A DNA stretch of 64,000 bases, taken from the NCBI RefSeq assembly GCF_002261225.1, contig NZ_NEVM01000001.1, forward strand, positions 372,001 through 436,000, written 5' to 3'. The notes under the pieces are model-generated. The model was not told where the DNA came from. It was given only the letters and a program-made list of their open reading frames with translations, and ran no database searches. This DNA is from Bordetella genomosp. 10. Lineage in GTDB: Bacteria > Pseudomonadota > Gammaproteobacteria > Burkholderiales > Burkholderiaceae_B. The translations under genes were made by a program, and so were the position numbers. Shown in pieces: positions 19,241-26,271 of this stretch (positions within the stretch are counted from its first letter, which is position 1; each line of letters begins with the position of its first letter).

Positions 19241-20077
19241 TCAACTCCTTGCCATGGCGCTGCGAGCCATGCGTTCGGGACGCTTGCTCCACTCCGACCA
19301 TGATCCGACGTAGAGACGCGGCTGGTGTCCCAATGCCTGGAGCGTCAGCACGGTCAACGCGGAAAGCACCCCGCCGCCGCAATACACGATGACATCGTCG
19401 CCTTTTCGAAGGCCGGCTTCTTCGTATAGATCCTGGATTTCTCCGGTCGTGCGCAGGGCGCCTCCCGGCGCCCACTGACCGGCGGCGGGAACGTTGCGGG
19501 CCCGTGGAATGCATCCGGCCAGATATGCGTTCTCATCCCGTGCGTCGATCAGCACCGCGCCGTCGTCCAGATTCTCGACGTCCTGGACGAGAATCTGGGG
19601 CATGCCGCCACCGGACAAATGGAGTCGTTGGGGAGGAGGGCTGGACGCGCGTTGGGTTTCCCCTTGCGCGACGGGACCGCCATGGTTGATCCAGGCTTTC
19701 AACCCGCCATCAAGTATCTTCACGTTCGCGAGCTCGGCCCAGCGAAGCACCCACCAGCCGCGGGCGGCCAGCGCCATCGATGGGCCATACAGCACGATTT
19801 CGGTGTCCGCATCGACGCGCCACGCCTGGAGTTGACGCTCTAGCTGATCCAGGTCGGGCAGCGGCAGGTTCCCGGAGTCGGGGGTCGGCGGTCCGGCGAA
19901 GACATCTCGAATCTGGGCGTGAACCGCACCGAGGATGTGGCAGTCCCTGTAGTCCTTGAACTCGTCCGCGGGTTCGCCCAGGCGAACGTCGACGAACAGG
20001 CGATTATCGTTGGGGCTTTCAAGCAGTTGGTCCGGCTGCACGAGGTCGCCGGAGAGAGAAGAAAGTTTGTGCTCCAT
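19241..20077 (-). CDS. Tandem-rhodanese sulfurtransferase (thiosulfate/3-mercaptopyruvate type)
   Basis: A 278-residue protein with two rhodanese domains (about 12-135 and 160-275). Domain 1 lacks a catalytic cysteine; domain 2 has the active loop VIVYCGGGVLSAL with C233. The pattern CGGGV fits thiosulfate- or mercaptopyruvate-sulfurtransferases. Its place inside an acyl-CoA/oxygenase operon is unusual and hints at a sulfur-containing substrate or release of a sulfur fragment. This is inference from context only. Confidence 0.85.
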   Translation of the reverse strand: MEHKLSSLSGDLVQPDQLLESPNDNRLFVDVRLGEPADEFKDYRDCHILGAVHAQIRDVFAGPPTPDSGNLPLPDLDQLERQLQAWRVDADTEIVLYGPSMALAARGWWVLRWAELANVKILDGGLKAWINHGGPVAQGETQRASSPPPQRLHLSGGGMPQILVQDVENLDDGAVLIDARDENAYLAGCIPRARNVPAAGQWAPGGALRTTGEIQDLYEEAGLRKGDDVIVYCGGGVLSALTVLTLQALGHQPRLYVGSWSEWSKRPERMARSAMARS

Positions 20078-20113
20078 TTTTCATGCCCTTTGCGCTGACG
20101 GTGGGGATCAGGC

Positions 20114-21085
20114 TCAATCCGCGATAGGGAGATTGCGTTCCTTGATGAGCTTTTTCCAAAAGCGGGTCTCCGATCCCACTACGTTTTCCAGGGCGGCGGT
20201 TCGGGTGTCGGGAAGCTCGGCTGCCCAACCCTTGATGGTTTCCTGCGTCGCGGGATCCTTCGCGATCTCGGAAATATTCTTCGAGAGGCTTTTCACCACG
20301 GCGGGATCGAGATTCTTGGGCCCGAAAACGGCAATCCACGCGCCGATGGCGGGAACGTCCTTGAGACCCAGTTCATGCAGCGTGGGAATATCCGGCGCGA
20401 TGGCACTGCGCGTTTCCGAGCTGACCGCCAATGCCTCCATGGTTCCCGCATGGATATAGGGCCACGCGGTGACCAGCGAAATAATGGCGATGTCGACGTC
20501 GCCTCCCATTACCGCGGCCAGTTGCCTGGAGCCGGTGTTGTAGGGAATGTGCATCATCTTCACGCCGGCGCTGATGTTGATGAGCTCGCCCAGATAGTGC
20601 ATGCCCGTGCCGATACCCGCCGACGCGAAGTTGATTTTCTGGCTGCTCCTGGCCTCGGCCAGCAGGTTCTTGAAGGTCTTGAACCGGCCCGCCTTGGCGA
20701 CGATGACATAGGGCGTGGTGGTGATCTGGGCGATGGGTTGCAGGTCGCGCAGTCCGTCCGCATTTTTCTCGTTGCTGGCCGCGCGTATGGTGATGGACGA
20801 ACCCGTCACCAGCAGGGTGTAGCCGTCCGGCGGCGCGGCGATGACCTGCCTGGCGGCGATTTCACCGCCGGCCCCCGGCCTGGGTTCCACGACGAATGGC
20901 TGCTTGTATCGGGTTGCCAGCTCCTGCGAAAACAGGCGCGCGGAGTTGGCGGGGAAACCGTCGATCCAGGGCATGATCACCCTGACCGGTTTTTGAGGAT
21001 AGGACTGCGCGAAGCCCGGGCTTGCGGCAAGCATCGCGATGCCGGCAAATACCCACTTGACCGCTCTGGAGATGAATTTCTTCAT
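20114..21085 (-). CDS. Bug/TctC-family periplasmic receptor (first of two in operon)
   Basis: A 323-residue protein: signal peptide MKKFISRAVKWVFAGIAML...GFAQS, then YPQKPVRVIMPW, GAGGEIAARQVIAAPPDGYTLL and FASAGIGTGMHYLGEL. The first motif deviates: GG(T/P)xD is replaced by DGFPANSAR, so this Bug binds a ligand somewhat unlike most. It is flanked by the CoA-transferase and rhodanese genes. The ATG at 21085 gives a normal signal peptide; longer in-frame reading upstream is antisense to the CoA-transferase. Confidence 0.88.
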   Translation of the reverse strand: MKKFISRAVKWVFAGIAMLAASPGFAQSYPQKPVRVIMPWIDGFPANSARLFSQELATRYKQPFVVEPRPGAGGEIAARQVIAAPPDGYTLLVTGSSITIRAASNEKNADGLRDLQPIAQITTTPYVIVAKAGRFKTFKNLLAEARSSQKINFASAGIGTGMHYLGELINISAGVKMMHIPYNTGSRQLAAVMGGDVDIAIISLVTAWPYIHAGTMEALAVSSETRSAIAPDIPTLHELGLKDVPAIGAWIAVFGPKNLDPAVVKSLSKNISEIAKDPATQETIKGWAAELPDTRTAALENVVGSETRFWKKLIKERNLPIAD

Positions 21086-21183
21086 ATTGTTTGTCTCTGT
21101 ATTTATGAGCCTTTGTTTTTCGGCTTCCCGGATTCTGCCGGCCGGGTCATGCGCGCGATGTGAGATCGCCGATCGGCGTCTCC

Positions 21184-22425
21184 CTAGATCACCTTGGCCT
21201 CCCTGTAGGCCGCAATCTCCTTGTCCGATTTGTTGAGAAGTTGTTTGAGCAGGTCCTCGGTGCTGCTGCCGAGCTTGGGGGGAGGCAGTTTGTACTGCAC
21301 GGGGGTGCCCGTGAGCCGCAGGGGACTGGCGATGGTGGAGACCGTTCCGCCGTCTTCGGTCGGCATGTCCACCCGCAAGCCGCGATGCACCACTTGCGGA
21401 TCCTCGAAGACCTGCTTGTAGTCGTTGATTCGGCCGCACGGCACGCCCAGCGCTTCCAAGCGCGCTATCCACTGCGCCGAGGTGCGGGTGCGCATGGTCC
21501 TGGCCAATTCGGGGATGAGGGTTTCGCGGCCGGTGATGCGGCCTGTCACCTTGGTCCAGCGCGCATCGGATGCGAGGTCGGGCCGCTCTATCCCTTCGCA
21601 ATATTTTTGCCACTGCTGGTCGTTGCCAACCGCGACCACCATGTCGCCATCCGAGGTCTGGAATACCTGATAGGGAACCAGGCTTGCATGCGCATTGCCA
21701 TAACGGAAGGGCACCTTGCCGCTCGAAAAATAGCCCGTCACCTGGTTGCCGCCCAGGGCGACGAGGCAATCGAGCAATGCCATGTCTATATATTGGCCGC
21801 GTCCGGAAACTTCCCGGTGATTGAGCGCGGCAAGTATGGCGATGGACGAATACATTCCCGTCATGACGTCGGCGATGGCAATACCTACCTTCTGGGCGCC
21901 GCCGCCGGGCAGGTCGTCGCGTTCCCCGGTAATGCTCATAAGCCCGCCCTGGGCCTGGAAGACGAAGTCGTATCCCGGCTTGTGCGAACTGGGGCCGGTC
22001 TGGCCGTAACCGGTGATGGAGCAGTAGACCAGGCGCGGGTTGATGGCGGCCAGGCTCTCATAGTCCAGGCCGTAGCGTTTGAGATCGCCGATCTTGTAGT
22101 TCTCGACCAGCACGTCCGATATGGCCGCCAGCTCCCGGATCAGCTTCTGCCCTTCCTCGCTGGCAATATCCACCGTGATGGATTTCTTGCCGCGATTGGC
22201 GGCCGCGTAGTAAGTGGAGTCGTTCGTGTACTCGCCGTTGTCGTCCCTGATCCACGGCGGTCCCCACCCGCGCGTGTCGTCTCCCACGCCGGGCCTTTCC
22301 ACCTTGATGACTTCCGCGCCCAGGTCGGCGAGGTTTTGCGTGGCCCAAGGTCCCGCCAGGATGCGCGAGAGATCGAGTACGCGGATATGCGACAGCGCGC
22401 CCGTGTTCTGAATTGTCGGTGTCAT
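21184..22425 (-). CDS. CaiB/BaiF class III CoA-transferase
   Basis: A 413-residue family III CoA-transferase. N-terminal RVLDLSRILAGPWATQNLADLGAEVIKVERP, then NRGKKSITVD, GYGQTGP, GYDFVFQAQGG and the conserved Asp in IADVMTG (D186), expected to form the acyl-aspartyl intermediate. It moves CoA between carboxylic acids without ATP, which fits activation of the imported acid. It is ten bases downstream of the second Bug gene, in the same operon. Confidence 0.92.
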   Translation of the reverse strand: MTPTIQNTGALSHIRVLDLSRILAGPWATQNLADLGAEVIKVERPGVGDDTRGWGPPWIRDDNGEYTNDSTYYAAANRGKKSITVDIASEEGQKLIRELAAISDVLVENYKIGDLKRYGLDYESLAAINPRLVYCSITGYGQTGPSSHKPGYDFVFQAQGGLMSITGERDDLPGGGAQKVGIAIADVMTGMYSSIAILAALNHREVSGRGQYIDMALLDCLVALGGNQVTGYFSSGKVPFRYGNAHASLVPYQVFQTSDGDMVVAVGNDQQWQKYCEGIERPDLASDARWTKVTGRITGRETLIPELARTMRTRTSAQWIARLEALGVPCGRINDYKQVFEDPQVVHRGLRVDMPTEDGGTVSTIASPLRLTGTPVQYKLPPPKLGSSTEDLLKQLLNKSDKEIAAYREAKVI

Positions 22426-22434
22426 GGGCTTGCC

Positions 22435-23409
22435 TCAGTCCAGCTTGATGTGCGCCGTGGCGATCACCTTGGCCCATTTATCGATTTCCGCGTTCACGAA
22501 GGCCGCGAATTCGGGTTGCGTCATGGTTCCGGGGTCGGCGCCCTGTTCCAGGAAGAGCGTCTTCATCTTCGGCATGTTCAAGACTTCGCGCACGTCGGCG
22601 TTGATCTTGTTGCTCAATTCGGGTTTCATCCCCGCGGGGCCATAAAGGCCGAACCATGCGGTGGCTTCGAATCCCTTTACGCCGGATTCGTCCAGCGTGG
22701 GGATGTCGGGCGCCACGGACGAACGCTTGAGCGAGGTGACGCCCAGGGCCCGCAACTTGCCCGCCCTGACATGCTGCAGGACACCTGTGATCGAATCGAA
22801 CATTACCGGGATCGTTCCGCCCAACAGGTCATTGAGCGCCGGCGCGGCGCCGCGGTAGGGAATATGCGTCATCTGGATGCCGGTCATGGACTTGAAGAGT
22901 TCGCCCGACAGGTGGTTCGCGCCGCCCGTGCCCGCGGAGCCGAAGCTCAACTTGTCCGGATTGGCCTTGGCGTACCGGATGAATTCCTGCACCGTCTTCG
23001 CGGGCACGGCGGGGTTGACCAGCAGGACGTTGGGAACCACGGCCACCTGCGCCAATGGCGTGAAGGCCGTCTTGGTGTCGTACGGCAGGTGCTTGTAGAG
23101 TCCCGGATTGATCACGTGATGGGTGGCCGTCACCATCAACGTGTATCCGTCAGGCGCCGTCCTTGCCAGTTGCTCGGAGAATATGGTCCCGCTCGCCCCC
23201 GACTTGTTTTCGACGACGACGGGAACGCCCCATTTCTGTCCTAAGCCGGTGGCGAGCTGGCGGGCGAGGATATCGGTGGTTCCTCCGGCGGGGAATGGCA
23301 CGACGATCTTGACCGGTTGCGACGGCCAGGCCTGGCCGAATGCCAGACTCGCTGACAATGCCGCCACCAGGCCTGCCGACCATTTCGCTAATCCAAGTTT
23401 TATACCCAT
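22435..23409 (-). CDS. Bug/TctC-family periplasmic receptor (second of two in operon)
   Basis: A 324-residue protein with signal peptide MGIKLGLAKWSAGLVAALS...AFGQA, then WPSQPVKIVVPF, GGTTDILARQLA, TAPDGYTLMV and FGSAGTGGANHLSGELF: all canonical Bug motifs. It would bind a carboxylate in the periplasm. Two Bug receptors in one operon without TctAB suggest that the permease is encoded elsewhere or that one receptor acts as a sensor. Confidence 0.93.
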   Translation of the reverse strand: MGIKLGLAKWSAGLVAALSASLAFGQAWPSQPVKIVVPFPAGGTTDILARQLATGLGQKWGVPVVVENKSGASGTIFSEQLARTAPDGYTLMVTATHHVINPGLYKHLPYDTKTAFTPLAQVAVVPNVLLVNPAVPAKTVQEFIRYAKANPDKLSFGSAGTGGANHLSGELFKSMTGIQMTHIPYRGAAPALNDLLGGTIPVMFDSITGVLQHVRAGKLRALGVTSLKRSSVAPDIPTLDESGVKGFEATAWFGLYGPAGMKPELSNKINADVREVLNMPKMKTLFLEQGADPGTMTQPEFAAFVNAEIDKWAKVIATAHIKLD

Positions 23410-23460
23410 CGCCGAAGTCTCCTTTATCTTTTTTCGCTTTTCCTGAGGCCGGTCTGTGTT

Positions 23461-23889
23461 TCAGTGAGGAAACTCAGCCATGGCCTCGCCGACCGCGACC
23501 ACCTCGTCGCGCTGGTTGCGCACCTCTACGTCGAGGCAGACCCAGCGGCTGTTCGAGGTTTTCTTGAGCGCGGTGATGCGGCCCCGGGGGGTAATGGTGT
23601 CGCCGGGTTTGACGGGACTCTTCCAGCGCGTTTCCAGGCGGCGCTCCACGGCGTTCTGCTCGTACAGCCAGTCGGTGAGCATCCTGGTGATGACCCCGAA
23701 GTTGTTCATGCCGTGCATGATGATTCCGCCGAAATTGGTCTTGCCGAAATCCCCCTTCATGTACTCGTCATCCAGGTGCAGCGGGTTGAAGTCCAGCGAC
23801 GCCTCGCAGAAATCGCGAATGGTTTCGCGGGTGGGAGAGAAAGGGGCGCCCACGATTTCCTGGCCGACGCTCAGCTTGTCGTAACTCAT
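23461..23889 (-). CDS. MaoC-type hydratase/dehydratase
   Basis: A 142-residue hot-dog fold protein with the hydratase motif SLDFNPLHLDDEYMKG and GGIIMHGMNNFGVI. It hydrates or dehydrates enoyl-CoA. Just upstream is a second hot-dog protein of the N-terminal type; the two probably form a heterodimer. The start at 23889 is chosen because AGGAG is eight bases before it, whereas for 23895 the spacing is too short. Confidence 0.88.
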   Translation of the reverse strand: MSYDKLSVGQEIVGAPFSPTRETIRDFCEASLDFNPLHLDDEYMKGDFGKTNFGGIIMHGMNNFGVITRMLTDWLYEQNAVERRLETRWKSPVKPGDTITPRGRITALKKTSNSRWVCLDVEVRNQRDEVVAVGEAMAEFPH

Positions 23890-23912
23890 ATCCATGTCTC
23901 CTGTTGTCTTGC

Positions 23913-24386
23913 TTATTGCGGACGGATGGTCCAGCCGCGGCCGGAGCAGATCACTTCGTCGTTCTGGTTGAAGAACACGTTGTCGTGCACGACGAAAAGC
24001 CGGTCCTTCTTGATGAACTTGTCCAGCGCGCGGGCTTCCAGGCGGATAACGTCGCCGGGGCGGGCCGGAATGTTGTAGCTCCAGGACTGGCCGGCATTGA
24101 CGGTGCCGGGGCTGCGCATCCAGTCGTCGGTGGGCGTGCAGGCGAACATCAGCAGGATGTGAATCGCGGGCGGCGCGATCAACCCTCCATACGAGGATTT
24201 CTTCGCGTATTCCTCGTCGAAGTACAGCGGATGCATATCGCCGACGACCCGGCAATACTTCTCGATGGCTTCGCGGGTGAGGGTGTAGGGGAGGGTCTTG
24301 CGAGGCTGGCCCGGGACGATGTCGTCCCAAATCTTGCGAAGGTTCGCGTCCTTCCAGAAGTCCGTCTCGAAGGTGGTCTCTTTCAT
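23913..24386 (-). CDS. FAS1-like/MaoC N-terminal hot-dog dehydratase subunit
   Basis: A 157-residue hot-dog protein: YTLTREAIEKYCRVVGDMHPLYFDEEYA, APPAIHILLMFACTPTDDW and RPGDVIRLEAR. It is of the type that pairs with a short MaoC protein (the next gene) to make a functional enoyl-CoA hydratase. It is the first gene of the nine-gene operon, 129 bases from the divergent iclR start codon; the operator region lies between. Confidence 0.85.
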   Translation of the reverse strand: MKETTFETDFWKDANLRKIWDDIVPGQPRKTLPYTLTREAIEKYCRVVGDMHPLYFDEEYAKKSSYGGLIAPPAIHILLMFACTPTDDWMRSPGTVNAGQSWSYNIPARPGDVIRLEARALDKFIKKDRLFVVHDNVFFNQNDEVICSGRGWTIRPQ

Positions 24387-24401
24387 GGCTTCCTTGCTGG
24401 T

Positions 24402-24445
24402 TTGAAATTGCGAAGGACATCTGTATAATGTCCGCTAAGCGGTCA
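24402..24445 (+). promoter_or_regulatory. Promoter of iclR overlapping a palindromic operator
   Basis: TTGAAA (24402-24407), 16 bases, TATAAT (24424-24429) is a good sigma-70 promoter toward iclR. The predicted start point falls inside TGTCCGCTAAGCGGTCA (24429-24445), an imperfect palindrome with a perfect CCGCT/AGCGG core. A further half-site ACCGCT follows at about 24451. The arrangement suggests autoregulation and control of the divergent operon by IclR. Confidence 0.6.
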
Positions 24446-24515
24446 ATATAAACCGCTCTGCGATCATTATTTAAAAGTTTGAGACCGGCGTCAACGCGAG
24501 CACGGGAAATCCCCT

Positions 24516-25274
24516 ATGGCTACTCCAGAGAGCGAATCCTTTGTCAGAACCTTCGCGCGGGGCTTGCGCGTCATCGAAGTGATGGGCCAGTCCACGGGCA
24601 GGCAGAACATCGCGCAAATCAGCGAGGCGGCGGAACTGCCGCGTACGGTGGTGCGGCGTCTATTGCTGACGCTGATCGATCTCGGTTTCGTGGGCGCGGA
24701 CGAAAAGGACTACTGGCTCACGCCCAAGGTCCTGCGTTTGGGGATGACCTACCTTTACACCTTGCCTTTCTGGCGCCAGTCGCAACTGGTCCTGGAGGAG
24801 CTGGGCACGCGCATCAAGCAGTCGTGCGCCGTGTCCGTGCTGGACGACGGGGATATCGTCTATATCCAGCGTTTTCACACCAAGCGCATCCTGGCGTTCA
24901 GCCCGTCCATAGGCAGCCGCCTGCCTGCCTATACGGTGTCCATGGGACGGGTGCTCCTGAGCGGTCTGCGGGCAGACGAGCTCGACACCTATCTGTCCAC
25001 GACCGAATTCACGCCGCTCACGCCGAAGACCACGACCGACAGGGAGGCCTTGCGCGCGGTGATTTCCAAGGTTCGGGAGCAGGGCTATGCCTGGTCGGAT
25101 GCCGAATACGACGAATCCATCTGCGGACTGGCCGTGCCCATCCGCGGCCCGGGCGGCGCCGTCGTGGCGGCCGTGAACGTGAGCCTGATTTCGGGGGAAT
25201 TCACGGAGGAACAGGCACGGACGGAGTTTCTGCCGCTCTTGAAACTCGCGGCGTCGAGGCTGAAGGAGCAGTAG
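24516..25274 (+). CDS. IclR-family transcriptional regulator
   Basis: A 252-residue IclR protein of the PcaR/PobR type: N-terminal winged helix (about 9-70; ISEAAELPRTVVRRLLLTL), then a GAF-like ligand domain with YTVSMGRVLLSGL and SICGLAVPIRGPGGAVVAAVNVS. It is divergent from the nine-gene catabolic operon and is its likely regulator. PcaR/PobR relatives respond to aromatic acids, which agrees with the flavin hydroxylase in the operon. The effector is unknown. Confidence 0.92.
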   Translation: MATPESESFVRTFARGLRVIEVMGQSTGRQNIAQISEAAELPRTVVRRLLLTLIDLGFVGADEKDYWLTPKVLRLGMTYLYTLPFWRQSQLVLEELGTRIKQSCAVSVLDDGDIVYIQRFHTKRILAFSPSIGSRLPAYTVSMGRVLLSGLRADELDTYLSTTEFTPLTPKTTTDREALRAVISKVREQGYAWSDAEYDESICGLAVPIRGPGGAVVAAVNVSLISGEFTEEQARTEFLPLLKLAASRLKEQ

Positions 25275-25345
25275 CGCAGCCGTTCCCGCCGCGGGGTATA
25301 ATCCCGCTTCCTGTCGGCGGAGTAGTGCGCCGGCACGGCATCCAT

Positions 25346-25419
25346 GCGGGTGTAGTTCAATGGTAGAACGGCAGCTTCCCAAGCTTCATACGAGGGTTCG
25401 ATTCCCTTCACCCGCTCCA
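25346..25419 (+). tRNA. tRNA-Gly (anticodon CCC)
   Basis: Acceptor GCGGGTG/CACCCGC, D-arm GTTC-AATGGTA-GAAC, anticodon loop TTCCCAA (anticodon CCC), T-arm GAGGG-TTCGATT-CCCTT, and encoded CCA at 25417-25419. A TATAAT box lies at 25297-25302. The anticodon stem GCAGC/GCTTC has one C-T mismatch (base 25386). Its 3' end is the attachment site of the island that follows. Confidence 0.93.
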
Positions 25420-25421
25420 AA
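25402..25421. repeat. attL: 20-bp direct repeat at the tRNA-Gly 3' end
   Basis: The 20 bases TTCCCTTCACCCGCTCCAAA are identical to 36256-36275. Similarity continues imperfectly downstream: 25440-25477 resembles 36283-36320. It covers the last part of the tRNA T-arm and acceptor stem, the classical target of tyrosine integrases. Confidence 0.85.
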
Positions 25422-25569
25422 TCACGCTTCATACTCGGTGCGTCACTCTGGGAAGTGATTCCAAGTGATTGAATTTCAATGAGGTTTTTCCATCCCTAAT
25501 GCTGTTGGGATCGGGAAAATGCCTCTCTAGCGTCCCCAGTCCGGTACATTTTTTGGCCCATCAATACGG

Positions 25570-26109
25570 GGGACCACGGGCGGATCGTGGATGCGGTCTC
25601 GATTAGCGGGCGACCAGCCTCAGCGAGGATCGAGCCGTACCCGGACACTGGGAAGGCGACCTGCTCTTCGGGATCTGTAATAGCCAGATTGCCACGCTGG
25701 TCGAGCGGCAGACGCGTTCCCTCATGCTGATCAAGGTGGCAACGAAGGGCACCGAAGCGGTCGTCAATGCCCTGATCAAGCAGGCACGAAGGCTGCCCAT
25801 GAGGTATACAAATCTCTGTCGTGGGACCGGAGTAAAGAAATGGCTACGTATAAGCGTTTCACCTTGGCCACAGATATAAAGGTGTTCTTTTTCGATCCGC
25901 AGAATCCGTGGCAGCGCGGGACCAATGAAAATACCAATGGCCTGTTCAAGCAATACTTCCAAAAAGGCCTCGACCTCAGCGACTACTCGCAATCAAATTA
26001 GGTGCTATTACCAGGTGCTTAAACGAATGTCCGCGGAAGACGCTGAACTACGAAACACCGGCAGAGCGATTTAAACAAGCTGTTGAAACGACCGGCTGAA
26101 TGCACAACC
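25570..26109 (+). pseudogene. 5'-truncated IS30-family transposase copy
   Basis: Encodes, over broken frames, the C-terminal half of an IS30 transposase: DHGRIVDA, GHWEGDLLFG (with a one-base loss before it), LIKQARRLP, then after a frame change YKSLSWDRSKEM, FTLATDIKVFFFDPQNPWQRG and NENTNGLFKQYF, and after another LNECPRKTLNYETPAERF, ending at the TGA at 26097. GCACAACC at 26102-26109 is the element end shared with the other copy. It is an inverted duplicate of 29276-29815. The 5' half and left end are missing. Confidence 0.8.
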
Positions 26110-26271
26110 CAATATAGCCATTCAGTACCTTTCGAGTAAGTCTCAGCGCTGCGGCGGTCTCACCAAGTCGAAAACCATCCCCTAAATGCTGTGTACGCCG
26201 CGATCCGGTCATTTACGAATTTCATATGACTAGCGCCATAGTTAGAGTGGATCACTAATAAATATAATCAA

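Noticed and set aside
20114..21769. Long 551-codon form of the Bug gene
   Set aside because: The part before 21085 is antisense of nothing known on its own and overlaps the CoA-transferase in another frame; the signal peptide begins at 21085.
21160..23244. 694-codon plus-strand frame
   Set aside because: Antisense to the CoA-transferase and the Bug receptor, both with strong motifs.
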